A stretch of 64,000 nt of DNA from an uncultured Flavobacteriales bacterium (lineage in GTDB: Bacteria; Bacteroidota; Bacteroidia; Flavobacteriales_D; Crocinitomicaceae), in NCBI GenBank assembly GCA_937876195.1, contig CALEIK010000027.1:124001-188000 (forward strand). Reading direction: 5' to 3'. The translations under genes were made by a program, and so were the position numbers. Position 1 is the first letter of the stretch; each line of letters begins with the position of its first letter. The notes under the pieces are model-generated. The model was given only the letters and a program-made list of their open reading frames with translations. It searched no databases and was not told where the DNA came from. Below are positions 1-7,633 of this stretch, one piece after another.

Positions 1-52
1 GTTCGTTCGACAGATAACACAAAAAATAGTTTGGATCAAAGCTATAAAAAAA

Positions 53-92
53 TGCACAAAAAAAGGCTTCACTGTTTTCACATGAAGCCTTT
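53..92 (-). terminator. Rho-independent terminator
   Basis: A perfect 10-bp stem (62-71 with 83-92) with an 11-nt loop is followed on the minus strand by a run of T. It would end minus-strand transcripts arriving from the 329-1582 gene or from the small reading frame at 145-249. Confidence 0.6.
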
Positions 93-144
93 AACTTGTT
101 GGTGTGCTGTTTCCTTTCTGGTTAAAACTAAATCTATTCATACA

Positions 145-249
145 TTAACTTGTTTTTAACGCCAATGATTTAATATACATCAAGTATTCTTCTAAAGTTG
201 CGTTCAACATTAATTTTACGGCTGTTGCTTTTTTTCTGTTCGTTTTCAT
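145..249 (-). CDS. possible 34-residue basic small protein
   Basis: An ATG-started reading frame encodes MKTNRKKATAVKLMLNATLE followed by EYLMYIKSLALKTS and a TAA stop. It lies in the 230-bp gap between the halogenase-like gene and the minus-strand terminator at 53-92, so the gap and the terminator position would be explained if it were a gene. The N-terminus is strongly basic and the rest could form one amphipathic helix. There is no recognisable ribosome-binding site, but these are generally lacking in this phylum. I recognise no family. It may equally be a chance frame in a 3' untranslated region. Confidence 0.3.
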   Translation of the reverse strand: MKTNRKKATAVKLMLNATLEEYLMYIKSLALKTS

Positions 250-328
250 AATCTGAGGTTTTAAATAAGTTGTGAAAATGCATTTTCAAATGCCGTGCCA
301 AAAATTATTTTACGTTCTAAAACCCTTG

Positions 329-1582
329 CTACAACTCTAAATCCTTTATTTTATATTTGTGCATTCTAAATTTATACATTCGATCCAAAAGTGGACCTGT
401 CATAAATTTCAGCAACCACATACTGTACCTGTTTCGAACTGCCTCACCTGTAAAAATGGATGTAAAATGTTTAACGGCATGATTGCCAATTGCTTTTCCA
501 ATTCGTGTATTCAATCGATCATTTCCCATCAAAAAATTGGTGAACAAACGTCCGTTGTACCATAGCTCTATCATTCCACGCCAAGCTTCAATTTCTTGAT
601 GCCAGTTTTGTTCAAATTGGGAAAACGTCATTTGATTCTTGGGGTCGATCGCTTCGGCCAACTCCTTGGCGTAATGCATTGAAAAATAAAGTCCCGAAGA
701 GAAAACAGGATCTAAAAATCCAGCAGCATCTCCGACAAGTGCCCAATTTTCTCCATAAATCTTATCAGACTTTAATTGATAGTTCGAATATTTTTGAATC
801 GGCGTGATGCGTTTGACATTCTTGAAAAACCCTAGAATATTCGCTTCTTGCGCAAGGTAATTGTCGTATTGCTCTTCGAGCGTGCTTCCGTACTTCTTTA
901 ATTCTTCCGCGTTGACAACAATACCAACGGAAGTTCTCTCGTGAAGAGGAATTCTCCAGCACCAACCTTTTGTTGCTAGATGCATGTGAATGTCGCCGTA
1001 ATTTTCTGAGAAATCTACTCCTTCAACATGCGCAAATAATGCGGTATCCATTCGGTTTCCCTTTGTCGTTGGCAATTTTAAAAGATTCGATAAAAGTCGT
1101 TTTCTTCCCGTTGCATCTACAAAAAAATCCGGTTGACCGTTGAAAAAATCAGTACAGAGACTCAGTGTTTCTTTGTCAAATCGTACTGTGCCATTGTGGA
1201 CTTCCACCGAAGCACCATACTCAAACAATTGAACCCCTTCTTTTCTAGCAGTGTCTAATAAAAGTTGATCTAACTGCTTCCTGTTTGTGTTGTACGCATA
1301 ACCAGGTAGTTTTCCCAACCCCTTATCAAAAGGAGCTTCTGCGTGGAGGTTGTTCTTCACCCAGACTGTTGCTCCCGGTTTGTAAATGCTGAATTTTTTG
1401 ACTCCCTCCTCTATGCCTAATTCTCGAAGGATGGGAATAATCGCTGGAATCATCGATTCACCAACAAAGAGTTCTGTTCTTGCCGTATCGCTGAAAAGCC
1501 CAACCTTAAGCCCTTTGCGCTTAAGAAGGATTGCTAAGGTACACCCGGCTGGTCCAGACCCTATTATTGCAATTGTTTTCAT
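329..1582 (-). CDS. flavin-dependent halogenase-like FAD oxidoreductase
   Basis: This 417-residue protein begins with a Rossmann FAD-binding motif (GSGPAG, residues 8-13). It carries the two signatures that separate flavin-dependent halogenases from ordinary flavin monooxygenases: WCWRIP near residue 207 (WxWxIP) and FLDPVFSSG near residue 289 (FxxPxxSxG), the latter directly after the GDAAG FAD-binding motif. GESMIP (41-46) matches the family's GExxxP. Lys68, in IYKPGAT, sits where the catalytic lysine of halogenases is expected, though I placed it by eye. Such enzymes use reduced flavin from a partner reductase. No flavin reductase, carrier protein or aromatic biosynthesis genes are adjacent, so the substrate is unknown. 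Related non-halogenating members, including geranylgeranyl-reductase-like proteins, are the main alternative. It is 18 bp downstream of a small secreted protein gene on the same strand. Confidence 0.75.
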   Translation of the reverse strand: MKTIAIIGSGPAGCTLAILLKRKGLKVGLFSDTARTELFVGESMIPAIIPILRELGIEEGVKKFSIYKPGATVWVKNNLHAEAPFDKGLGKLPGYAYNTNRKQLDQLLLDTARKEGVQLFEYGASVEVHNGTVRFDKETLSLCTDFFNGQPDFFVDATGRKRLLSNLLKLPTTKGNRMDTALFAHVEGVDFSENYGDIHMHLATKGWCWRIPLHERTSVGIVVNAEELKKYGSTLEEQYDNYLAQEANILGFFKNVKRITPIQKYSNYQLKSDKIYGENWALVGDAAGFLDPVFSSGLYFSMHYAKELAEAIDPKNQMTFSQFEQNWHQEIEAWRGMIELWYNGRLFTNFLMGNDRLNTRIGKAIGNHAVKHFTSIFTGEAVRNRYSMWLLKFMTGPLLDRMYKFRMHKYKIKDLEL

Positions 1583-1600
1583 TTACGAAAGTCCTATCGA

Positions 1601-1999
1601 TCACCCCAACTTATTAAACTCCTTGCGCATTGTTTCAAGCGTTTCGCGCGAAATGAGAACGTATCCTCCTTTCTTGTTTTGCAGTCGAAGGGTGTTTTTA
1701 TTTAATTTATTTCTATACAAATTGTATTCTGAAGTAATAATCCCTGAGTCTGTCGCTAATACCTTCTCTGCCTTGTCAAAAAACTCATTGACATCTTGCT
1801 TGGTAGCAAAAATCAATTCTCTCGTCTCTTTCATAAACTTTAAGTCACGGTAAAAGAAGGAGTAATGGGTTTTTTCAGGTGTTTTCACCTGCACAAATTG
1901 ATTGGTTTTATTGATACTGTAAATCATTGTGGTGTCCGATTGTGCTTTTAACACAACGATACAGAATAAGGCAAAAGTAAGCAGTGTATATTTTATCAT
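1601..1999 (-). CDS. small secreted protein of unknown function
   Basis: The 132-residue product starts with a clear Sec signal peptide (hydrophobic core TLLTFALFCIVVL, likely cleavage after KAQ). The mature part of about 112 residues is charged, with a helical middle (FFDKAEKVLATDSG) and a basic stretch (YRNKLNKNTLRLQNKKGG). I recognise no family. It is probably periplasmic or surface-exposed. It ends 18 bp before the halogenase-like gene, so the two may be co-transcribed, but nothing in the sequence links their functions. Confidence 0.7.
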   Translation of the reverse strand: MIKYTLLTFALFCIVVLKAQSDTTMIYSINKTNQFVQVKTPEKTHYSFFYRDLKFMKETRELIFATKQDVNEFFDKAEKVLATDSGIITSEYNLYRNKLNKNTLRLQNKKGGYVLISRETLETMRKEFNKLG

Positions 2000-2143
2000 T
2001 CTAATTTTTTTGTTGGCGACAAAATAAATAAAAAAAGTGAGTTTGCACCTTTGCTCAAGCCGACAGAATGAATTAAACGACCCTTGGCATCAATTAGAAT
2101 CATCAATTGTTTGGTTATCTAATTTAAGTAAAGACTGTTGAAG

Positions 2144-4009
2144 CTACTTTACCAATTGATGTGTAGACTCACCCGTCAATGAAGTTAACTTTAGCAAATA
2201 CACTCCCTTAGTTAAGTGGTTTAAATTCGCTATTGTATTTCCCTCAAGGACTCCTTGCTCGAGAATTTGTCCACTCATGTTCACAATCATATATTGATCG
2301 CCAGGTTGAGCACCAGTAATCGTTATTTCATCAATAAATGGATTTGGAGAAATAACGAGACTACTTTCTGGAGTGGGTTCTTCTAAACCAACCACTGACG
2401 ATATTCTTCCCAAATGATTAAGATTTTGTGTGCTTTGATTCGTTAGGAAATGGCCGCCAAGGTATAGGCTATTATCGTAATAATTTAACCCTTCGACGGG
2501 CGCGTCCAGAATTGCCAACGCCTCAATTTGATTGTACACTAAGTTGTATGACGCCAGGTTTGTTCCATAATTCCCCATCATTGGTGAAATGTTAAAGTCC
2601 CCTCCAAAAAGCAATTCAGATGAGCTATACTCGTACGCAATTGAATTGATAGAGCAATCGCCTGTGTTCGAAAAGTTTTCTCTTAAAACCAGCGGTTGCA
2701 ACGTTCCGTTTAAATAACGTGTAATACAAACGGCACTATTTCCTAGGGTTGATGAACACGTTCCTCCAAAATAAATTGCTGAGCCAATGCTTTTTACCGT
2801 TTTTACCGTGTCGCTAACTTCTGAGCCTAGTCCAGACCATGTGCTAGTATATTGGCCTTTAATGACAACATTATTCGCAGAAATGGTAGAGTCTGCAATT
2901 CCTGACGCGTTATATCTCACAACGGTGTCGAAATGACCAGCATAAACCCTTCCAAAATTACTTGCTTCAATATCCAAAATAACTCCTGTAACAAGCGCTT
3001 TTTTCTCCCAAACATCTGAATTTGTCAAACACCATACTTCCTGTTTATCCGGGATTGAATCGTGACTAATTACAACTTCCATTTTATAGGGCCATTCTCC
3101 TTGGTTCCCTGCTGTACAAATCGCCCCTGGTCGGCTGGGGATACTTAGATACGTCCATGTTCCGTTGTAAACAGCCACAGGATAAACATCCCCATTGTTT
3201 TCAATTGCTCCAAAAACATTAATTGAATTATACGTTATAGCTACATCATTTACTGTTCCAGGCACACCACCCTCAAAGCATGACAACTGATCGTTCTCAT
3301 AAACTCCCAGATTCATACATGGCACCAAATCAACACTATCAAAGGTTCCCGAGAAGAGTATTCTTCCCTGATAATTATCCACGTAAATATCATTTACCGG
3401 GCCGTTTGTACCATTGGAAAGTGAATTTATATTTGTTGAAGCTGCATAGTTTGGCTGAATCCATTTCAACTCATCGATTGTGAATCCATGATTTGTTGCC
3501 CATTCTGAAACACCTTCTGTTCGAATATCCTCTATATAATCGTAGTTATGCTCGCGGCTTATTGACGCCACCAAATCATCATGTCCAGAATAGGCCATTA
3601 AATACCCAACAGCACAGTGGACGTTTTCTTCATCAACAAAATAAGGTGTTCTGGTAGAATGATACTTATTGGTTGGAAATACTTTTGCCGCAGCGTACTC
3701 TTCCAACGCATCAACTAACATCAGTCTACTTTTTGTTTGCGATTTTGTCGACGTTGAAGGTGTATTCTCTCTTAAATATTTACACACCAATTCAAGGTGC
3801 AATTTAATCCTGTCTTCGTCTGAATCGAATGCGATGTTGCCCTGCGGTGAGGTGTCAGGATACTTCTCCCATTGTGCATTTATTTCGACAAGGTGATTGT
3901 AGCACGAATTCTCAACGGCATAATCTTGAGCTAAACTAAACTGAAAACTCAGAATAATAAACGCAAGGAATTGTAGTTGAAAAGAAAGACAGTTAAATAG
4001 TGATTTCAT
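2144..4009 (-). CDS. secreted protein with T9SS type A sorting domain
   Basis: The 621-residue protein has an N-terminal signal peptide (cleavage probably after SLAQ, about residue 27). Its last ~75 residues resemble a T9SS type A C-terminal sorting domain: an ISPNPF motif, a VNMSGQIL strand, KGVYLLKL and a basic end. It is therefore likely exported by the type IX system and placed on the cell surface or released. The segment at about 40-170 is Cys- and His-bearing (CAVGYLMAYSGHDD). The middle (200-540) has repeated short strands (YFGGTCS, LLFGGDF, LYLGGHF) spaced like beta-propeller blades. The substrate or ligand is not evident. Confidence 0.85.
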   Translation of the reverse strand: MKSLFNCLSFQLQFLAFIILSFQFSLAQDYAVENSCYNHLVEINAQWEKYPDTSPQGNIAFDSDEDRIKLHLELVCKYLRENTPSTSTKSQTKSRLMLVDALEEYAAAKVFPTNKYHSTRTPYFVDEENVHCAVGYLMAYSGHDDLVASISREHNYDYIEDIRTEGVSEWATNHGFTIDELKWIQPNYAASTNINSLSNGTNGPVNDIYVDNYQGRILFSGTFDSVDLVPCMNLGVYENDQLSCFEGGVPGTVNDVAITYNSINVFGAIENNGDVYPVAVYNGTWTYLSIPSRPGAICTAGNQGEWPYKMEVVISHDSIPDKQEVWCLTNSDVWEKKALVTGVILDIEASNFGRVYAGHFDTVVRYNASGIADSTISANNVVIKGQYTSTWSGLGSEVSDTVKTVKSIGSAIYFGGTCSSTLGNSAVCITRYLNGTLQPLVLRENFSNTGDCSINSIAYEYSSSELLFGGDFNISPMMGNYGTNLASYNLVYNQIEALAILDAPVEGLNYYDNSLYLGGHFLTNQSTQNLNHLGRISSVVGLEEPTPESSLVISPNPFIDEITITGAQPGDQYMIVNMSGQILEQGVLEGNTIANLNHLTKGVYLLKLTSLTGESTHQLVK

Positions 4010-4156
4010 AATCTATTGTTTAAGTAGGGTTCCGAAAGTTATGAAAATTAATTGGTTGAATCAAAATATACTGCGAAAAGTATGAGTTGCTGAGTCTCTG
4101 GTTTCAGATTGATTCAACACCTTTGTCGCTCAGGGCCTCGCTCGCCCAGAATAACC

Positions 4157-4199
4157 CAATAAAAAAGCGAGTATGTCGCTTTCACACTACACACTCGCT
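4157..4199 (-). terminator. Rho-independent terminator
   Basis: AGCGAGT (4166-4172) pairs with ACTCGCT (4193-4199), and on the minus strand the stem runs straight into TTTTTT. It lies downstream of the GIY-YIG gene and the tRNA-Asn-like remnant and probably ends their transcript. Confidence 0.5.
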
Positions 4200-4209
4200 C
4201 TGTATTTCG

Positions 4210-4297
4210 CTCCTCCTCTTGGGCTCGAACCATCCCGAACCTTCGGGACTGATTAATCCCGCAAATGCGGGACTCTGACCAACTGAGCTAAAAAACC
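4210..4297 (-). pseudogene. tRNA-Asn-derived remnant with two hairpin insertions
   Basis: Read on the minus strand this matches the intact tRNA-Asn at 4615-4688 in its D-arm (TAGCTCAGTTGGTCAGAG, one difference), in the 3' half of the anticodon loop and stem (TTAATCAG), and exactly in its T-arm and 3' acceptor strand. The 5' acceptor strand is lost (GGTTTTT instead of TCCTCCT). The 5' anticodon arm is replaced by a palindrome (TCCCGCATTTGCGGGA, 4257-4272). A second palindrome (TCCCGAAGGTTCGGGA, 4233-4248) fills the variable region. No functional tRNA could fold from it. It also encodes the last 14 residues of the overlapping GIY-YIG protein. Confidence 0.8.
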
Positions 4298-4561
4298 TTC
4301 TGGTACAAATTCCGGATTAATTAATTTTTCAATTAGATTTCTAGATTTTTGCTTCTTGATGAACCGTTCAACCTTTAACGCATCACCTCTATTGCTAGAA
4401 ATAAAAAAAATGGCCGATAACGTCCAGTCTTTCGCTTTGCCTGTAAACTTGTCGCTTTCGTTGTTTAAGTGCTGTTCAAGTCTCTTCCATGGATTGTTGG
4501 AAAATCTGACATAGTATTTATCGATTGACTGTGAGTACAAAATGTAAAGGAAAAACCTCAT
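4253..4561 (-). CDS. GIY-YIG nuclease family small protein
   Basis: The 102-residue product has the fold signature of single-domain GIY-YIG proteins of the UPF0213/YhbQ type: FLYILYS at the start, KYYV, the WKRLEQH helix with the usual catalytic arginine, KFTGKAKDW, and VERFIKKQKSRN with the metal-binding glutamate. The normally invariant glycine of the second motif (YxG) is arginine here (YYVRF), a one-base change from GGA to AGA, so nuclease activity may be reduced or lost. The C-terminal tail GFLAQLVRVPHLRD is read out of the tRNA-Asn-like remnant downstream and is not part of the family fold. The gene lies between an intact tRNA-Asn and that remnant, all on one strand. Its biological role is unknown. 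Confidence 0.75.
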   Translation of the reverse strand: MRFFLYILYSQSIDKYYVRFSNNPWKRLEQHLNNESDKFTGKAKDWTLSAIFFISSNRGDALKVERFIKKQKSRNLIEKLINPEFVPEGFLAQLVRVPHLRD

Positions 4562-4581
4562 AGTAGTAAAAAGGTTAAAAC

Positions 4582-4612
4582 AAAAAGGGTTGTCAAAATA
4601 ACAACCCTTTTT
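4582..4612 (-). terminator. Rho-independent terminator of tRNA-Asn
   Basis: A 12-bp perfect stem (AAAAAGGGTTGT at 4582-4593 with 4601-4612) has a 7-nt loop and T-runs on both strands. It lies 2 bp past the 3' end of tRNA-Asn and 20 bp before the GIY-YIG start codon. Confidence 0.75.
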
Positions 4613-4614
4613 CG

Positions 4615-4688
4615 CTCCTCCTCTTGGGCTCGAACCAAGGACCCTCTGATTAACAGTCAGATGCTCTAACCAACTGAGCTAAGGAGGA
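4615..4688 (-). tRNA. tRNA-Asn (anticodon GTT)
   Basis: On the minus strand a full cloverleaf can be drawn. The 7-bp acceptor is TCCTCCT with AGGAGGA, discriminator G. The D-arm is AGCTCAGTTGGTTAGAGC. The anticodon stem TCTGA/TCAGA holds the loop CTGTTAA, giving GTT. The T-arm is CTTGG-TTCGAGC-CCAAG. CCA is not encoded. A strong terminator follows immediately. Confidence 0.95.
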
Positions 4689-4817
4689 ATTTTCAACTTC
4701 TATTTCTAAAAGCGACTGCAAATATATACAAAGAAATTAGTTGCAACAATAATTTTCAAAATATTTTATGTTCGCTTTCCTTGGTGGTGGTGCGAAAAAT
4801 CGTTGAGTAGTGACTGT

Positions 4818-5738
4818 TTAGCGTTTAATGACAATCGCATCACTATAACCTGCGGCTTTTATCGTCGGGAGATCGGCTTTGGCTTCTTGTTTGGATGAAT
4901 AACTGCCTACGGTATAAATGTATTTGTACGCGCTCGTGGTATTTAACTCTATTCTAGTTACTTCTCTGTTTAAGGAGTTGAATCGTGCGTCATTGGAGTC
5001 GATTGGTTCACGTGAAGATGCTATTTGTATTGCGTACTTGGTGGAGGTATTTTCGGACGTCGTAGAAGTTGCTGTTCGGACAAACGAAATGGACGGATAC
5101 TCCTTTGTAATTGTTGCTCTAAATGCTCTAAAAATAGCAGAGGCGATGATTTCTTGTCCGTAAGTTGTGTTCAAATAGGACGCTTCCTTAGGGTTGGTGA
5201 CAAATCCGCACTCGACCAAAACGCTTGTCATATTGGTAAACTTTAGTACTTGCAGCGAATGTTGTAGGTCGCGTTCATCTTTAACACCTCGTGATTTTCT
5301 CCCTGCCCGTTGCGAAAACTGATTTTCTATCGCTCGAGCAAGCTGCACCGATTTCGTCTGTTGAAAAGAGTGTACATGGGTTTCGGTTCCATGCACTTGT
5401 TGCCGATCATTTCCATTGCAGTGAATGCTGATAAAGTAATCCGCATTGTTCCTATTCGCCTTGTCAACCCGTTCGTCAAGGGTGGGGTAAGTGTCGTCTG
5501 TTCTTGTGTAAATGACTCGGACGTTTTGCATGTATTTTTCAATATACCCCCCTAAAAACATTGAGATCTTCAGGTTCAATTCCTTCTCCATTTGATAAGA
5601 TGGGTCATCTGAAAGGTGTCCGGGATCGTGTCCACCATGTCCAGGGTCAATCACGACCACAACTTCCCTTTTCTGCGCAAAACTTTGAAGGGCAAAAAGT
5701 TGCACACATAACAATCCGATAAAGCACCATTTACTCAC
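4818..5738 (-). CDS. N-acetylmuramoyl-L-alanine amidase with SPOR domain
   Basis: This 306-residue enzyme cleaves the amide bond between MurNAc and the stem peptide in peptidoglycan. A signal peptide (residues 1-21, ending SFAQ) sends it to the periplasm. The Amidase_3 domain (about 25-215) shows the zinc ligands in order: His in DPGHGGHD, Glu in YQMEKELN and His in SIHCNGND. The catalytic glutamate is in VLVECGF. After a Ser/Thr-rich linker, residues 228-306 form a SPOR-type domain (KYAIQIASS, YTVGSYSSKQEAK, AGYSDAIVI), which in the family binds denuded glycan at division sites. It is 82 bp downstream of uvrC on the same strand. Confidence 0.93.
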   Translation of the reverse strand: MSKWCFIGLLCVQLFALQSFAQKREVVVVIDPGHGGHDPGHLSDDPSYQMEKELNLKISMFLGGYIEKYMQNVRVIYTRTDDTYPTLDERVDKANRNNADYFISIHCNGNDRQQVHGTETHVHSFQQTKSVQLARAIENQFSQRAGRKSRGVKDERDLQHSLQVLKFTNMTSVLVECGFVTNPKEASYLNTTYGQEIIASAIFRAFRATITKEYPSISFVRTATSTTSENTSTKYAIQIASSREPIDSNDARFNSLNREVTRIELNTTSAYKYIYTVGSYSSKQEAKADLPTIKAAGYSDAIVIKR

Positions 5739-5820
5739 CCTGCAAAATTAGGTGATGCTTTTCAGTCTACTGAAGCACTCCTTCGTTTTTTACAAAGAGT
5801 CGAATGTTGAAAATAACGCT

Positions 5821-7617
5821 TTAGTGAAAGTGATTGAAGACGATTTCAGCTTTCGCCTGACCGATGACTTTTGCCAAATCTTCTTTCGTGGTTGTGCTGA
5901 TAGCGCTAACTGTTCTAAAGTGTGTCATCAACTCTTCGTAGGTTTTTGAACCTATTCCTTTGATCTGTGTGATTTCGGAAATCAATGCTCCTTTGCTCCG
6001 TTTGTTTCGGTGATGGGTAATTCCAAAACGGTGTGCTTCGTTGCGCAGGTATTGAATGACTTTCAAACTTTCGGAGCGTTTGTCAATGTAGATGGGTAGA
6101 CTGTCTCCTGGAAAAAAGATTTCCTCTAGCTTCTTGGCAATTCCAACAATTGCTATCTTTCCGCGTAAGTCTAGTTTTTCCAGCGCCTTTAATGATGCGC
6201 TCAATTGACCCTTTCCTCCGTCAATTACAATTAGCTGTGGAAGTGACTCTCCCTCATCGAGCAATCGTCTGTACCTTCTGTAGACCGCTTCTTCCATCGA
6301 CGCAAAATCGTCTGGACCTTCTACCGTTTTTATGTTGTAATGCCGATAATCCTTCTTGCTTGGCTTTCCATTTCTAAACACCACACAGGCGGAAACAGCA
6401 TTCGTTCCTTGAAAATTAGAGTTGTCAAAGCACTCAATGTGGACGGGTTTGTCCTGCAATCGAAAATCTACACGGATCTGTTCCAATATTCGATCAGTGT
6501 GTCGCTCTGGATCCTTGATTTTTTCCTGTTTCAATTTTTCTAAACGGTAAAATTTCGTGTTTCTCTCGGATAATTCGATCAGTGATTTCTTATCTCCGCG
6601 CTGGGGGACAAAAAACTCAACGCCCTCAAGTTTCAACCCAATTTTAGCTGAAAGAAGCACTTCTTTTGATGCGCTGTTGAACCTTTCCCGCATTTCTGGA
6701 AGCACATAGCCAATGATATCCTCGTCTGTCTCATCCAACTTCTTGTTGACTTCCGTCGTAAATCCGTGAATAATGACGCCATCGTTGATGACCAAATAGT
6801 TCACAAAGGCCGTTTTTGCGTCTTGTAAAACTGTCATAACATCCACGTTTTGAATGGTTGGAGAAACAATGGTTGACTTCGCTTTGTAGCGATTTATCGT
6901 ATCAATTTTGGATTTTAATGCCTGTGCCTCTTCAAACTCCAGGTTGTTGGAATGTTGAAGCATTTTTTCTTTCAAGGCGCCAATCACCTGCGTCAGGTTT
7001 CCTTTTACAATGTGTTCAATGTCCTTGATGTAGCCATTGTACGTTTCTTCTGATTCATAACCCACACAGCCACCTTTACAGTTCCCAAGGTGATATTCCA
7101 AACACACTTTGTGCTTTTTTTCAGCAATTTTCTTTGCGGAAAGGTCCAAGTTACAATTGCGCAGCGGATACAGTTCTTTTATGAATGAAAGCAAGGTGTT
7201 AACCACGTAAACGCTGGGATAAGGCCCAAAATACTTTGAACCGTCCTTGATCACCCTACGCGTTGTAAAAATGCGCGGAAAGGGCTCATTCTTGATACAA
7301 ATCCATGGGTACGTTTTGTCGTCTTTAAGTTGAATATTGTACTTGGGTTTGTACTTCTTGATCAAACTGTTCTCAAGCAGCAATGCATCTAGTTCGGTTT
7401 CAACAACGATGTATTTGATGTCGCAAATTTGTTGAACTAGGACTCGCGTCTTACCATTCTCCAGCGTTTTGTTGAAGTAGGAAGAAACCCGTTTTTTTAA
7501 ATTCTTCGCCTTTCCCACATACATGATCTTCTCAGACACATCAAAAAATTGGTAAACTCCTGGTTTATCCGGAAGAGATTGAATTTTTAGTTGAATGTCT
7601 TTGCTTTTCGATGGCAT
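5821..7617 (-). CDS. uvrC: UvrABC system protein C (excinuclease subunit)
   Basis: The 598-residue protein makes both incisions in nucleotide excision repair after UvrA/UvrB locate damage. Domains in order: the N-terminal GIY-YIG nuclease (residues 15-95, KPGVYQFFD and IMYVGKAKNLKKRV); a cysteine cluster (CNLDLS, CLEYHLGNCKGGCVGY, ~155-185); the UVR motif that binds UvrB (NLEFEEAQALKSKID, ~215-240); the RNase H-like nuclease that makes the 5' cut (IECFDNSNFQGTNAV and VIDGGKGQL, ~390-500); and C-terminal helix-hairpin-helix motifs (QIKGIGSKTYEEL). The length is normal for the family. It follows the FGE-like gene by 16 bp, so it may be co-transcribed with the sulfatase pair. Confidence 0.97.
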   Translation of the reverse strand: MPSKSKDIQLKIQSLPDKPGVYQFFDVSEKIMYVGKAKNLKKRVSSYFNKTLENGKTRVLVQQICDIKYIVVETELDALLLENSLIKKYKPKYNIQLKDDKTYPWICIKNEPFPRIFTTRRVIKDGSKYFGPYPSVYVVNTLLSFIKELYPLRNCNLDLSAKKIAEKKHKVCLEYHLGNCKGGCVGYESEETYNGYIKDIEHIVKGNLTQVIGALKEKMLQHSNNLEFEEAQALKSKIDTINRYKAKSTIVSPTIQNVDVMTVLQDAKTAFVNYLVINDGVIIHGFTTEVNKKLDETDEDIIGYVLPEMRERFNSASKEVLLSAKIGLKLEGVEFFVPQRGDKKSLIELSERNTKFYRLEKLKQEKIKDPERHTDRILEQIRVDFRLQDKPVHIECFDNSNFQGTNAVSACVVFRNGKPSKKDYRHYNIKTVEGPDDFASMEEAVYRRYRRLLDEGESLPQLIVIDGGKGQLSASLKALEKLDLRGKIAIVGIAKKLEEIFFPGDSLPIYIDKRSESLKVIQYLRNEAHRFGITHHRNKRSKGALISEITQIKGIGSKTYEELMTHFRTVSAISTTTKEDLAKVIGQAKAEIVFNHFH

Positions 7618-7633
7618 AGAGTAAAGTTAAAAC

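Larger units (their letters stand above)
4205..4637. repeat. 28-bp direct repeat bracketing the GIY-YIG gene
   Basis: The stretch at 4205-4232 is identical to 4610-4637. It covers the 3' part of the tRNA-Asn gene (T-arm and acceptor strand) plus a few downstream bases. A second shared block, with one difference, is the D-arm (4273-4291 and 4664-4682). The arrangement looks like duplication of tRNA-Asn material around a GIY-YIG gene. Confidence 0.8.

Noticed and set aside
1386..1853. 155-codon plus-strand open frame
   Set aside because: It lies antisense across the ends of two minus-strand genes that have clear motifs or a signal peptide; its own translation shows no domain.
4087..4278. 63-codon plus-strand frame across the tRNA-like remnant
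   Set aside because: It is read antisense to the terminator, the remnant and the GIY-YIG 3' end; its coding sequence is tRNA and palindrome DNA.
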